This document shows positions 43,691 through 53,598 of a stretch of 53,598 bases of DNA, piece after piece. Within the stretch, counting starts at the first letter, position 1, and each line of letters opens with the position of its first letter. A program made the translations under genes and the position numbers. The DNA comes from Allobosea sp. 12-68-7 (lineage in GTDB: Bacteria; Pseudomonadota; Alphaproteobacteria; Rhizobiales; Beijerinckiaceae): NCBI GenBank assembly GCA_002279705.1, contig NCCO01000002.1, forward strand, positions 1 through 53,598, given 5' to 3'. The notes under the pieces are model-generated. The model did not search any database. It was not told the origin of the DNA and saw nothing but the letters and a program-made list of their open reading frames with translations.

Positions 43691-43782
43691 GTCATGCTCG
43701 CCCTTGTGGCGAGCATCCACGTCTTGGCGATAGCGCTCGACGCCAGGAGACGTGGATGGTCGGGACAAGCCCGACCATGACG
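43691..43782. repeat. Intergenic palindromic repeat, family E
   Basis: A branched palindrome: outer hairpins gctcgcccttgtggcgagc and ggtcgggacaagcccgacc, joined by the inner arms atccacgtct (43715-43724) and agacgtggat (43748-43757), all within gtcat...atgac. It lies between the two ATPase genes of importer 2. The motif gggacaagcccgaccatgac is a widespread type in related genomes by recollection. Confidence 0.7.
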
Positions 43783-43812
43783 GGAGCGGCGGGACGCTGA
43801 AAGCGAAGACCC

Positions 43813-44679
43813 TCATGCCAGCCATGCCGGGTCGCGGGTGAGCGTGGCGAGTTCGGCCTTGGGATGGTCGAGATCGGGCAGGCAGCCGAGCAGGCCGAGC
43901 GTGTAGGGGTGGCGCCGGGCGCGGGCGGATTCGTCGGCGAGTTCGGCGGCCGGCAGCGTCTCCATCGCCTTGCCGCCATACATGACGATGACGCGGTCGC
44001 AGAAGGACTGCACCAGATGCAGGTCGTGGCTGATGAAGATCAGCCCCATGCCACGCTGGGTGACGAGATCGTCGAGGATCTTGAGGATCTGCAGCTGAAC
44101 GGTGACGTCGAGCGCCGAGGTCGGCTCGTCGGCGATCAGGATGTCGGGCTCGGCGATCAGCATCATCGCGATCATGACGCGCTGGCCCATGCCGCCCGAG
44201 ACCTCGTGCGGATAGAGTTCGTAGACGCGCGCCGGCTCGCGGATCTGCACCTGCTCCAGCATGGACAGCGAGCGTTCCCTGGCCTCGCGGGCGCTGGCCC
44301 TGTGGTGGACGCGATAGGCTTCCGCGATCTGGTCGCCGACGGTGCGGACCGGGTTGAGCGAGAATTTCGGATCCTGCATCACCATCGAGATGCGGCGGCC
44401 GCGCAGCTTGCGGCGCTCGCGCCTGTCCATGGTCAGGAGATCCTGCCCGCGGAAGACCATGCGGTCGGCCGTGACGAGGCCGGGCGGCGGGATCAGGTCG
44501 AGGATGGCGCGGCCGGTCATCGACTTGCCGGAGCCGGATTCGCCGACGATTCCGAGCCGCTCGCGGCCGAGCGTGAAGGACAGGCCGCGCACGGCATGGA
44601 CGATGCCGGTCGGGGTGTGGAAATCGACGCGCAGATTGTCGAGTTCGAGGAGGGGTTGTTCCTTGATGCTCTCGTTCAT
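43813..44679 (-). CDS. Peptide ABC importer, ATP-binding protein (DppD type), system 2
   Basis: A 288-residue ATPase with Walker [19 protein letters not shown], signature [16 protein letters not shown] and Walker [21 protein letters not shown]. The glycine after SGGM (MGQR rather than MRQR) is unusual for this family. The tail lacks the cysteine motif of longer DppD proteins. ATG at 44677-44679 follows the DppC stop by 5 bases; longer readings in the same frame would overlap that permease and are not credible. Confidence 0.93.
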   Translation of the reverse strand: MNESIKEQPLLELDNLRVDFHTPTGIVHAVRGLSFTLGRERLGIVGESGSGKSMTGRAILDLIPPPGLVTADRMVFRGQDLLTMDRRERRKLRGRRISMVMQDPKFSLNPVRTVGDQIAEAYRVHHRASAREARERSLSMLEQVQIREPARVYELYPHEVSGGMGQRVMIAMMLIAEPDILIADEPTSALDVTVQLQILKILDDLVTQRGMGLIFISHDLHLVQSFCDRVIVMYGGKAMETLPAAELADESARARRHPYTLGLLGCLPDLDHPKAELATLTRDPAWLA

Positions 44680-44684
44680 GGCGC

Positions 44685-45575
44685 TCACCTCGCATCCATG
44701 ACGTCGCGCAGGCCGTCGCCGAGCAGGTTGAAGCCGAGCGCGACGATGCAGATGGCGATGCCGGGGAAGGTCGCGACCCACCACTGGTCGAAGATCTGCT
44801 CGCGGCCGGCGGAGATCATCGCGCCCCATTCGGGGATCGGCGGCTGGGCACCCAGCCCCAGGAAGCCGAGGCCGGCGGCGATGAGGATGACGCCCGCCAT
44901 GTCGAGCGTGGTGCGTACGATCAGCGAGGGCAGGCAGAGCGGCACCACATGCTTCCAGACGATGCGCCATTGCGAGGCGCCCTGCAGGCGGATCGCGGCG
45001 ATGTAGTCCTGCTGGCGGATGATCAGCGTCTCGGCGCGGGCGACGCGGGCATAAGGCGGCCAGGCGGTGATGGCGATGGCGATGACGGCGTTCTCCAGGC
45101 CGGGGCCGAGCGCCGCGACGAAGGCCAGCGCCAGCACCAGCCGGGGAAAGGCCAGGAAGACGTCGGTCATGCGCATCAGCGCCCGGTCGACCCAGCCGCC
45201 GAGATAGCCCGATGTCGCGCCGATCAGCAGGCCGATCGGCCCCACCGACACCACGACGAGCAGCACGATCACCAGCGTGACGCGGGTGCCGTAGACGATG
45301 CGGCTGAAGATGTCGCGGCCGAGCGAATCCGTGCCGAAGATATTGGTGGCCGAGGGTGGCAGCAGCCGGCGGTCGAGATTCTGCGCCAGCGGGTCGGCGG
45401 TGGCGATCAGCGGCGCGAAGGCCGCGACCAGGAGCAGCGCGACGATGATGCACAGCCCGACCATGGCGAGCGGGTTGCGCCGGAAGGCGAGCCATTTCCG
45501 GTACATCTGCCCGAGCCGCGCCTGGCGGCGGGAGGATGGGGAATCGGTGAGGAGATAGTCGGTCCAGGTGGTCAT
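44685..45575 (-). CDS. Peptide ABC importer permease (DppC type), system 2
   Basis: A 296-residue integral membrane protein: first helix LAMVGLCIIVALLLVAAFAP, motif FGTDSLGRDIFSRIVYGTR, core helices, and EAA loop IAAIRLQGASQWRIVWKHVV. The signature GLGFLGLGAQPPIPEWGAMI is the DppC-type end motif. The start lies 7 bases after the DppB stop and the stop lies 5 bases before the ATPase start, so all are in one transcript. Confidence 0.95.
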   Translation of the reverse strand: MTTWTDYLLTDSPSSRRQARLGQMYRKWLAFRRNPLAMVGLCIIVALLLVAAFAPLIATADPLAQNLDRRLLPPSATNIFGTDSLGRDIFSRIVYGTRVTLVIVLLVVVSVGPIGLLIGATSGYLGGWVDRALMRMTDVFLAFPRLVLALAFVAALGPGLENAVIAIAITAWPPYARVARAETLIIRQQDYIAAIRLQGASQWRIVWKHVVPLCLPSLIVRTTLDMAGVILIAAGLGFLGLGAQPPIPEWGAMISAGREQIFDQWWVATFPGIAICIVALGFNLLGDGLRDVMDAR

Positions 45576-45582
45576 GGCGGCC

Positions 45583-46647
<1,065 letters not shown>

Positions 46648-46706
46648 GCCAGCTTCATTCCATGTCTGGGACCGGGACCGGCCCTGCCGGGCCATCCGGA
46701 AGCAAA

Positions 46707-46742
46707 AGCCCCGCCGCGGCCGGGATCGGCCGGGGCGGGGCT
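46707..46742 (-). terminator. Terminator-like hairpin between binding-protein and permease genes of importer 2
   Basis: A GC-rich stem (agccccgcc / ggcggggct, with further pairing inside) is followed on the minus strand by TTTTGC. It lies 15 bases after the binding-protein stop. Partial termination here would give more binding protein than permease, a common arrangement in ABC importers. Confidence 0.7.
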
Positions 46743-46756
46743 CGTTGGCGCGAAAC

Positions 46757-48361
46757 TCAGTTCTTCGAGATCGGCGCGTAGAAGTTGGTGTCCGAGCTCG
46801 GGCCGATGACCCAGCCCTTGACACCCTTGCGTTCGGCCGAGACCTCGACCTGCTGGAACATGATGACGAAGGGCGAGACCTTCTGGTGCTCGCGCTGCAG
46901 GGTGCCATAGACGGCCGCGCGCTTGGCGGCGTCCGTCTCCAGCACGTTGGCCTGCGTGGTCTTGGTCATCTCGGGGATGTCCCAGGCGTTGCGCCAGGCC
47001 AGCGTCTTCGACTTCGCGTCCTCACCATTGTTCTCGTTGATGGCGAAGGTCTCGGCATTGGTGTGCGGGTCGAGATAGTCCGGGCCCCACTGGCCGATAT
47101 AGATGTCATGGGTGCGGGCGCGATACTTCGTCAGGGTCTGCTTGCCGTCGCCGGGGAGCAGTTCGAGCTTGATGCCGGCCTGGGCCCAGTTCGCCTGGAT
47201 CGCCTGGGCGATGTCCGTGATCGGGCTGACCGAGCGGACGTCCATCGTGACCGTGAAGCCGTTGGGCAGGCCGGCCTTGGCGAGCAGTTCCTTGGCCTTG
47301 GCGGGATTGTAGCTGTAGGGCCTGTCGTCGATCGCGCCGAGGAAGCCCTTGGGCAGGAAGGACTGGTGCGCCTTGTAGGTGCCCTCGACGATGTTGCGCT
47401 CGATCGCGGCGTAGTCGACCAGATACTTCAGCGCCTCGCGAACCTCCGGCTTGGCGAAGTTCGGGTTCTTCGTGTTGAGGCCGAGATAGAGGATATAGCC
47501 CTTGTCGCCCTGGACGAGTTCGACGTCCTTGTTGGCCTTGACCGCCGTGAGCTGGTCCTTCGAGAGGTTGCGGGCGATGTCGATGTCGCCCTTCTCGAGC
47601 AGCAGGCGCTGCGAGGCCGGCTCGGCGACATGGCGCACGACGATGCGCTTGTTCTTCGGCGCGCCCTTGTACCAGGCCTCGTTGGCGTCGAGCGCGTACT
47701 GCTCGTTGGGACGGTAGGCGCGGACCTTGTAGGCGCCGGAGCCGGCCGAGTTCTGCTTCAGCCAGCCATTGCCCCAGTCGCCGTCCTTCTCATTCGCCTT
47801 GACCAGCTTGCTGTCGACGATCGAGGCGACGCCCGAGGTCAGGCAGTTGAGGAAGAAGGTCGGCGCGAAGGGCTTGGAGACGGTGATGACGATGGTGGAG
47901 TCGTCGGTCGCCTTCACCTTCTCGGTGACGTTGTCCTTGGTGAAGCCGAACTGGGCCAGGATGAAGCCGGGCGACTTGTTCAGCGTCACGGCGCGCTGGA
48001 AGGAATAGACCACGTCGGCCGCCGTGAGCGCATTGCCAGAATGGAACTTCACGCCCGGGCGCAGCTTGAAGGTGTAGGTCAGGTTGTCGGGCGTGACACT
48101 CCAGCTCTGGGCGAGTTCAGGAACGAGCTCGTTGTTCTTGGCGAGATCGACGCCCATCAGCTTGTCGTAGAGGTTGGTGACGACCTCGACGCCGGAGAAT
48201 TCGAAGGCCTCGGCCGGATCGAGCGAGATGATGTCGTCGATCTGCTTGGCCATGACCACCGTGTCCTTCGGGGTCTGGGCCAGGGCCACGGTGGTTTGGG
48301 CGGTCGTCGCCAGCAAGGCTGTGAAGGCCGACGCCATCATCAATTTCGCAACATGACGCAT
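46757..48361 (-). CDS. Periplasmic peptide-binding protein (SBP family 5), system 2
   Basis: A 534-residue exported solute-binding protein. The signal peptide (KLMMASAFTALLATTAQTTV) is cleaved near ALAQ. The mature chain has IDDIISLDPAEAFEFSGVEV, the family signature KFHSGNALTAADVVYSFQRA and YILYLGLNTKNPNFAKPEVR. It is similar in size and layout to the system 1 protein but clearly different in sequence. ATG at 48361 has GGGGA 5 bases upstream; another ATG four codons earlier lacks a ribosome site. Ligand unknown. Confidence 0.94.
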   Translation of the reverse strand: MRHVAKLMMASAFTALLATTAQTTVALAQTPKDTVVMAKQIDDIISLDPAEAFEFSGVEVVTNLYDKLMGVDLAKNNELVPELAQSWSVTPDNLTYTFKLRPGVKFHSGNALTAADVVYSFQRAVTLNKSPGFILAQFGFTKDNVTEKVKATDDSTIVITVSKPFAPTFFLNCLTSGVASIVDSKLVKANEKDGDWGNGWLKQNSAGSGAYKVRAYRPNEQYALDANEAWYKGAPKNKRIVVRHVAEPASQRLLLEKGDIDIARNLSKDQLTAVKANKDVELVQGDKGYILYLGLNTKNPNFAKPEVREALKYLVDYAAIERNIVEGTYKAHQSFLPKGFLGAIDDRPYSYNPAKAKELLAKAGLPNGFTVTMDVRSVSPITDIAQAIQANWAQAGIKLELLPGDGKQTLTKYRARTHDIYIGQWGPDYLDPHTNAETFAINENNGEDAKSKTLAWRNAWDIPEMTKTTQANVLETDAAKRAAVYGTLQREHQKVSPFVIMFQQVEVSAERKGVKGWVIGPSSDTNFYAPISKN

Positions 48362-48468
48362 CGCATTCCCCATCGGTTCGGATTGGCGGCCGCTCTGCGG
48401 CCATTGGTGTGAATGTGGAACCAGATGGCGGCTTATGTCCAGCAGGACGAGGCGCATGTCCAGATGCG

Positions 48469-48489
48469 GCTGCACAGTTCTTGTGCATC
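48469..48489 (-). promoter_or_regulatory. TGCACA-N5-TGTGCA dyad upstream of peptide importer 2
   Basis: A perfect dyad, TGCACA (48471-48476), gttct, TGTGCA (48482-48487), lies 108 bases upstream of the binding-protein ATG. It is likely the operator of a dimeric regulator. A related but less symmetrical site lies at the same distance from the first importer operon. The rest of the 230-base gap to the transglutaminase gene shows no gene. Confidence 0.5.
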
Positions 48490-48604
48490 GATCTGACCAG
48501 GATCGGGCAATGCGTCGCGAGTTGCGGCTTTGCGCGCCTTCCCCGCCTCGCTAACGTGAGGCGTTCCGGCGCCAGCCGGCCCATGACAAGCAGGTGCCCA
48601 GCCC

Positions 48605-51600
48605 TTGGCCATCATCGCCGCGCTCCACCACGTCACGCATTACCGCTATGATCGGCCGGTCACGCTCGGGCCCCAGATCATCCGCCTGCGCCCCGCGCCG
48701 CATTGCCGGGCGGCGATCAACAGCTACTCGCTGAAGGTATCGCCAGCCGAGCATTTCGTGAACTGGCAGCAGGACCCCAGCGGCAACTGGCTGGCGCGCT
48801 TTGTCTTCCCGGAGCCGGTGCGGGAGTTCCGCATCGAGGTCGATCTCGTCACCGAGCTCTCGATCATCAACCCCTTCGACTTCTTCGTCGAGAGCGATGC
48901 CGAGACCTTCCCCTTCGCCTATCCGGAAGAGCTGCGGGCGGAGCTCGCGCCTTATCTGGTGACGGAGCCGGCCGGGCCGTTGCTGACGGAGTACCTCGCC
49001 ACGGTGGCGCGCGAGCCTACCAATACCGTCAATTTCGTCGTCGACCTGAACGCACGCCTCGCCGGCGCCATCGCCTATGGCATCCGCATGGAGCCCGGCG
49101 TGCAGGAGCCGGAGCACACGCTCGGCATCAAGTCCGGCTCCTGCCGCGACACAAGCTGGCTGCTGGTACAGATCCTGCGGCATCTCGGGCTCGCGGCCCG
49201 GTTCGTCTCCGGCTACCTGATCCAGATGAAGGCCGATATCGACCCACTCGAGGGTCCGCGCGGCACGGACAAGGACTTCACCGACCTGCACGCCTGGGCC
49301 GAGGTCTACATCCCCGGCGCCGGCTGGATCGGGCTCGACCCGACCTCGGGCCTGCTGACCGGTGAGGGCCATCTGCCGCTGGCGGCGACGCCGCATTACC
49401 GCTCGGCGGCACCGGTCTCGGGCCTGGCGAGCTATGCCGAGACGCATTTCGACTTCGAGATGAGCGTGGCGCGCGTGCACGAGGTGCCGCGCATCACCCT
49501 GCCCTTCTCGGATGAATCCTGGCAGCGGCTCGATGCGTTGGGCGAGCGGGTCGAGGCCGATCTCCAGGCCGGCGATGTGCGGCTCACCATGGGCGGCGAG
49601 CCGACCTTCGTCTCAATCGACGACCAGACCGGCGAGGAGTGGAACATCGCCGCCGTTGGGCCGACCAAGCGTCAGCGGGCCGACGTGCTGATCCGGCGCC
49701 TGCGCGAGCGCTTCGCGCCGGGCGGGATGCTGCATTACGGCCAGGGCAAATGGTATCCGGGCGAGAGCCTGCCGCGCTGGGCCTTCGCGCTCTACTGGCG
49801 TGCCGATGGCGAGCCGATCTGGCGGGATGCATCGCTGATCGCCCGCGAGCCGGGCGCGCCGACGGGGCAGGACCGCGAGCTGGAAGCCGGCGCCACGATG
49901 GCCGAGGCGGAGGCGCTGGCGGAGGGACTGTCGGACAAGCTCGGGCTGGGCGCCGACTATGTCGTGCCGGCCTATGAGGACACCGGGTACTGGCTTCTGA
50001 AGGAGGCGCAGCTTCCCGACAATGTCGATCCGCTCGACCCGCGCCTCGCCGATCCGGAGGAGCGGGCGCGGATGCAGCAGGTCTTCCAGCTGGGCCTGGG
50101 CAAGCCGCGCGGCTATGTCATTCCCGTGCAGCGCTGGCAGAGTCAGGCGGGCGACAAGCGCTGGCGCTCGGAGAAATGGAAGCTGCGCCGGGGCAGGCTC
50201 TTCCTGGTCCCGGGCGATTCGCCGGTGGGCTATCGCCTGCCGCTCGGCTCCCTGCCCGTGCTGCCGAAGGCCGCGTATCCGCATATCCATCCGCAGGACC
50301 CGATGGAGGCGCGCCCGCCGCTGCCGCGCACGGCCGGCGGCTTCGGGCCGGCCGCGGACCCGCCGGCTCCCGAGGCGCCGATCCAGGTGGAGGCGCCTTT
50401 CCCTCACCAGATGTCTCGCTCGGTCGAGGCCAGCGGCGCCAGCGCCCAGGACCGCACCGAGCAGGAGATCGGCGGCGAGCATGTGCGCACCGCCATCAGC
50501 CTGGAAATCCGCGACAATGTGCTGTGCGTCTTCCTGCCGCCGGTGGAGCGGCTGGAGGACTATCTCGACCTCGTCGCCAGCGTCGAGGCGGTGGCGCGCG
50601 AGCGCAACCAGCCTGTCCATATCGAGGGTTACGCGCCGCCGCATGATCCGCGGCTGAACGTCGTCAAGGTCACGCCCGACCCGGGCGTCATCGAGGTCAA
50701 CATCCACCCCGCCCGCAACTGGCGCGAGGCGGTCGAGATCACGCGCGGGGTCTATGAGGAGGCGCGACAGTCGCGGCTCTGCGCCGAGAAGTTCATGGTC
50801 GACGGGCGCCATACCGGGACCGGCGGCGGCAACCATGTCGTGCTCGGTGGCGTCACGCCGCCGGATTCACCCTTCCTGCGCCGGCCGGACCTGCTCAAGA
50901 GCCTGGTGCTCTACTGGAACCGCCACCCGTCCCTGTCCTACCTGTTCTCGGGCCTGTTCATCGGCCCGACCAGCCAGGCGCCGCGCATCGACGAGGCGCG
51001 GCACGACGCGCTCTACGAGCTCGAGATCGCATTGGCGAACATCCCCGGCCCCGGCGCGCCCGCGATCCCGCTCTGGCTGGTCGACCGGCTGCTGCGCAAC
51101 CTGCTGGTCGACGTCTCCGGCAACACCCATCGCAGCGAGATCTGCATCGACAAGCTCTATTCGCCGGACGGGCCGACGGGGCGGCTCGGGCTGATCGAGT
51201 TCCGCGGCTTCGAGATGCCGCCGGATGCGCGGATGAGCCTGGCGCAGCAGCTCCTGGTGCGGGCGCTGATCGCCTGGTTCTGGCGCGAGCCGCAGACCGG
51301 TCCGCTGGTGCGCTGGGGCACGGCGCTGCACGACCGCTTCATGCTGCCCGAGATGGTCTGGCAGGATTTTCGCGAGGTGCTCGCCGATCTCGGTCGCGCC
51401 GGCTATGCCTTCGACCCGGTCTGGTTCGAGGCACAGGCCGAGTTCCGCTTTCCCTTCTTCGGCAAGGTCGAGCATGGCGGCGTCGAGATCGAGATCCGCC
51501 AGGCGCTCGAACCCTGGCACGTGATGGGCGAGGAGGGCGCGATCGGCGGCACCGTGCGCTATGTCGATTCCTCGATCGAGCGGCTTCAGGTCAAGGCGAA

Positions 51601-51997
51601 GGGGCTGGTGCCCGGGCGGCACCTCGTCACCTGCAATGGCCGCCGCCTGCCGATGACGCCCGCCGGCATGGCTGGCGAAAGTGTCGCGGCCGTGCGCTTC
51701 AAGGCCTGGCAGCCGGCGTCCGGCCTGCACCCGACGATTCCCGTCCACGCGCCGCTGACCTTCGACATCGTCGACACCTGGGTCGGGCGCTCGCTCGGTG
51801 GCTGCGTCTATCACGTCGCTCATCCCGGCGGTCGCAATTATGAGACTCCGCCGGTAAATTCCTACGAGGCGGAAGCGCGGCGGCTCGCACGTTTCGAAGC
51901 GATCGGCCATACTCCCGGCGCGCTGGCAATTCAGCCAGAAGAGCGCAACGCCGAATTCCCGCTGACCCTGGATTTGCGGCGCCCGGCCGGAGTGTAG
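48605..51997 (+). CDS. Large transglutaminase-family protein with DUF2126
   Basis: A 1130-residue cytoplasmic protein. Residues 1-85 are the bacterial transglutaminase N-terminal beta domain ([20 protein letters not shown]). The papain-like core follows with an intact triad: C180 in [10 protein letters not shown]229 in [10 protein letters not shown] and D245 in GLDPTSG. Residues about 300-1110 are DUF2126, with [53 protein letters not shown], and [20 protein letters not shown]. It begins at TTG (MAIIAALHH). It is encoded with a circularly permuted ATP-grasp protein 9 bases downstream; such pairs are predicted to make or cleave amide bonds in peptides or proteins, product unknown. Confidence 0.93.
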   Translation: MAIIAALHHVTHYRYDRPVTLGPQIIRLRPAPHCRAAINSYSLKVSPAEHFVNWQQDPSGNWLARFVFPEPVREFRIEVDLVTELSIINPFDFFVESDAETFPFAYPEELRAELAPYLVTEPAGPLLTEYLATVAREPTNTVNFVVDLNARLAGAIAYGIRMEPGVQEPEHTLGIKSGSCRDTSWLLVQILRHLGLAARFVSGYLIQMKADIDPLEGPRGTDKDFTDLHAWAEVYIPGAGWIGLDPTSGLLTGEGHLPLAATPHYRSAAPVSGLASYAETHFDFEMSVARVHEVPRITLPFSDESWQRLDALGERVEADLQAGDVRLTMGGEPTFVSIDDQTGEEWNIAAVGPTKRQRADVLIRRLRERFAPGGMLHYGQGKWYPGESLPRWAFALYWRADGEPIWRDASLIAREPGAPTGQDRELEAGATMAEAEALAEGLSDKLGLGADYVVPAYEDTGYWLLKEAQLPDNVDPLDPRLADPEERARMQQVFQLGLGKPRGYVIPVQRWQSQAGDKRWRSEKWKLRRGRLFLVPGDSPVGYRLPLGSLPVLPKAAYPHIHPQDPMEARPPLPRTAGGFGPAADPPAPEAPIQVEAPFPHQMSRSVEASGASAQDRTEQEIGGEHVRTAISLEIRDNVLCVFLPPVERLEDYLDLVASVEAVARERNQPVHIEGYAPPHDPRLNVVKVTPDPGVIEVNIHPARNWREAVEITRGVYEEARQSRLCAEKFMVDGRHTGTGGGNHVVLGGVTPPDSPFLRRPDLLKSLVLYWNRHPSLSYLFSGLFIGPTSQAPRIDEARHDALYELEIALANIPGPGAPAIPLWLVDRLLRNLLVDVSGNTHRSEICIDKLYSPDGPTGRLGLIEFRGFEMPPDARMSLAQQLLVRALIAWFWREPQTGPLVRWGTALHDRFMLPEMVWQDFREVLADLGRAGYAFDPVWFEAQAEFRFPFFGKVEHGGVEIEIRQALEPWHVMGEEGAIGGTVRYVDSSIERLQVKAKGLVPGRHLVTCNGRRLPMTPAGMAGESVAAVRFKAWQPASGLHPTIPVHAPLTFDIVDTWVGRSLGGCVYHVAHPGGRNYETPPVNSYEAEARRLARFEAIGHTPGALAIQPEERNAEFPLTLDLRRPAGV

Positions 51998-52006
51998 ACC
52001 CAAGCG

Positions 52007-53598
52007 ATGGCATTGCAGCGCCGATCCCCCTCCGCGCGCGTGAGGACAGAGCGGCGCAACGCTCTGCTGGCGGATTATCGCCCTCTGCCTGGCGTCTATG
52101 ACGAGATCGTCCGTGCCGACGGGCAGGTACGCCCACAATGGGAGCCCTTCCTCGGCGAGTGGTGCGCCCTGTCGCCGGACGAGCTGAACCAGCGCTTCGG
52201 CCTGGCCGACCGGCATGTCCACGACACCGGCGTGTCCTACCGGGTGCATGGCGACATCGACCCGCGCGACCCGACCGCGGGCGAACGGGCCTGGCCGCTC
52301 AGCCATGTGCCGCTGGTGATCACCGGGGCGGAGTGGCAGACGATCGCGGCCGGCGTGGCACAGCGGGCGCAGCTCCTCAGCACGCTGCTCGACGACATCT
52401 ACGGCCCGGGCGGCATGATCGCCAACGGCCTGCTGCCGGCCTCCGTCGTCACCGGCAGCCCGGACTATCTGCGGCCGCTGCAGGGCGCGCCCGGCGGCGG
52501 CATGCTGCAACTCTACGCCGCCGATCTCGGGCGTGGACCGGACGGACGCTGGTGGGTCCTGCAGGACCGCACCCAGGCGCCTTCGGGAACCGGCTATGCG
52601 CTGGAAAACCGGCTCGCCCTCTCGCGCGCCTTCCCCGACATGTTCCGAACCATGAACATCGAGCGGCTCGCCGCCTTCTTCCAGGGCTTCCGCGCCGGAC
52701 TCGTCGCCCGCTCCAAGCGCGTCGAGCCACGCATCTGCCTGCTGACGCCGGGGCCGCTGAACGAGAGCTATTTCGAGCAGACCTATCTGGCGCGCTATCT
52801 CGGCTTCCTGCTGGTCGAGGGCGGCGACCTCGTCATGCGCGAGGGGCGCGTGCATGTGCGCACGATCGCCGGGCTGAAGCGGGCCGACGTCGTCTGGCGG
52901 CGAATCGACGGGGATTTCGCCGACCCGCTCGAGCTCAACGCCTCCTCAGCGCTCGGCGTCGCCGGGCTGGTCCAGGCGGTGCGCAAGGGTTCCGTGCATG
53001 TCGCCAACGGGCTGGGCTCGGGCGTCGTCGAGGCCCGCGCGCTGATGGGCTTCCTGCCGGCGCTGGGCGAGCGGCTTCTCGGCGAGGCCATGATCCTGCC
53101 CAATGTCGCGACCTGGTGGTGCGGCCAGCCGCGCGAACGGGCGGTGGTGCTCGAGCGCTTCGACGAGATGAGCATCGCGCCGGCCTTCCGCAGCGCCGGC
53201 GGCGGGCTCGATGCCGGCCCCGTCGTCGTGGCCGATCTGCCGGCCGCCGAGAAAGCGGCGCTGCGCCGCCGGATCGAGGCGCGCGGCATGGATTATGTCG
53301 GTCAGGAGGTGGTGCGGCTCTCGACCACCCCGGTCTTCCAGACCGGCCGGCTGCAGCCGCGGCCGATGACGCTGCGTGTCTTCGCCGCCGCCACCCCCGA
53401 TGGCTGGAAGGTGATGCCCGGTGGCTTCTGCCGCATCTCCGACGAGCGTGACGCGCGAGCGGTGAGCATGCGCAGCGGCGTGCGCTCCAGCGACGTCTGG
53501 GTGACGTCCGACGCGCCGGTCGACCAGGTCTCGCTGCTGCCGGCGCCGGACCGCATCAGCATCCGCCGTGTCACGGGAACGCTGCCGAGCCGCGCGGC
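52007..53598 (+). CDS. Circularly permuted type 2 ATP-grasp protein (cut by window edge)
   Basis: 530 residues are visible; the gene continues past the right edge. Recognisable segments are DYRPLPGVYDEIVRADGQVR, RAQLLSTLLDDIYGP, GPLNESYFEQTYLARYLGFL, LVEGGDLVMREGRVHVRTIA, VVWRRIDGDFADPLELN and NGLGSGVVEARALMGFLPAL, with TLRVFAAATPDGWKVMPGGF near the end. These match the DUF404/DUF407 circularly permuted ATP-grasp family, and an alpha-E (DUF403) domain may follow outside the window. ATP-grasp enzymes join a carboxylate to an amine through an acyl phosphate. It is probably co-transcribed with the transglutaminase gene. Iyer and colleagues proposed such pairs form amide-ligation systems; no substrate is established. 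Confidence 0.92.
   Translation, partial: MALQRRSPSARVRTERRNALLADYRPLPGVYDEIVRADGQVRPQWEPFLGEWCALSPDELNQRFGLADRHVHDTGVSYRVHGDIDPRDPTAGERAWPLSHVPLVITGAEWQTIAAGVAQRAQLLSTLLDDIYGPGGMIANGLLPASVVTGSPDYLRPLQGAPGGGMLQLYAADLGRGPDGRWWVLQDRTQAPSGTGYALENRLALSRAFPDMFRTMNIERLAAFFQGFRAGLVARSKRVEPRICLLTPGPLNESYFEQTYLARYLGFLLVEGGDLVMREGRVHVRTIAGLKRADVVWRRIDGDFADPLELNASSALGVAGLVQAVRKGSVHVANGLGSGVVEARALMGFLPALGERLLGEAMILPNVATWWCGQPRERAVVLERFDEMSIAPAFRSAGGGLDAGPVVVADLPAAEKAALRRRIEARGMDYVGQEVVRLSTTPVFQTGRLQPRPMTLRVFAAATPDGWKVMPGGFCRISDERDARAVSMRSGVRSSDVWVTSDAPVDQVSLLPAPDRISIRRVTGTLPSRA

Noticed and set aside
43813-45495. A 560-codon reading that begins inside the DppC-type permease and runs into the DppD-type ATPase of importer 2
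   Set aside because: Its first half is a shadow of the permease gene; the ATPase begins at 44679, where its conserved N-terminus starts.
52138-53451. A 437-codon plus-strand frame near the right edge
   Set aside because: It is a shifted frame of the ATP-grasp gene, which reads cleanly from 52007 in another frame with conserved motifs.

Overview
This is a high-GC chromosomal segment whose gene content and protein styles point to an alphaproteobacterium of the order Hyphomicrobiales, most like Bosea and its relatives. The pointers are a PodJ-like polarity factor, a TauE/TIGR02186 pair, a membrane formate dehydrogenase cluster with DUF3305/DUF3306/DUF6352/DUF6505 proteins, and intergenic palindromes of the 'gcgagcggagcgaagcaatcc' type. 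This placement is inference; there is no rRNA in the window. No rRNA, tRNA, CRISPR array, transposase, integrase or phage gene was seen.

Layout. (1) 1-2.4 kb: an acyl-CoA dehydrogenase cut by the left edge and a MerR-type regulator. (2) 2.7-7.9 kb: a large coiled-coil/Sel1 PodJ-like protein, a TauE/SafE exporter and a TIGR02186 protein. The PodJ-like frame has no stop of its own and stays open through the two following genes. (3) 7.9-27.0 kb: a formate dehydrogenase island. On the minus strand it runs from a lipoate-ligase-like protein through DUF6505, DUF6352, DUF3305 and DUF3306 to an HTH-TorD chaperone, a small Tat-signal protein, the alpha, beta and gamma subunits, MobB and MoeA. On the plus strand are a four-cluster 4Fe-4S protein, TusA and Mrp/ApbC. 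MobA, FdhD, DUF2478, a WD40-cytochrome c fusion and a 41-residue membrane peptide complete it. (4) 27.1-28.4 kb: an O-antigen ligase-like membrane protein. (5) 28.4-39.8 kb: a five-gene dipeptide/oligopeptide ABC importer, two M20 amidohydrolases, a PLP-dependent dehydratase, a cupin and a FAD oxidoreductase. (6) 39.9-42.8 kb: zwf-pgl-eda of the Entner-Doudoroff pathway, without edd. (7) 42.9-48.4 kb: a second five-gene peptide importer. (8) 48.6-53.6 kb: a DUF2126 transglutaminase followed by a circularly permuted ATP-grasp protein that runs off the right edge.

How the parts work together. The island holds nearly everything needed for a periplasm-facing Mo/W formate dehydrogenase: the three subunits, cofactor assembly (MoeA, MobA, MobB), sulfur delivery to the cofactor (FdhD, probably TusA), Fe-S assembly (Mrp), a TorD-type chaperone and several conserved proteins of unknown role. 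The two importers share a TGCACA-type motif about 110-120 bp upstream of their binding-protein genes. With the peptidases they suggest uptake and breakdown of peptides or N-acyl amino acids. The transglutaminase/ATP-grasp pair is a predicted peptide-forming or protein-modifying system with no established product.

The strongest candidates for undescribed biology are the uncharacterised block of the formate dehydrogenase island (degenerate ligase, DUF6505, DUF6352, DUF3305/DUF3306, Fe-S protein, HTH-TorD fusion) and the transglutaminase/ATP-grasp pair.
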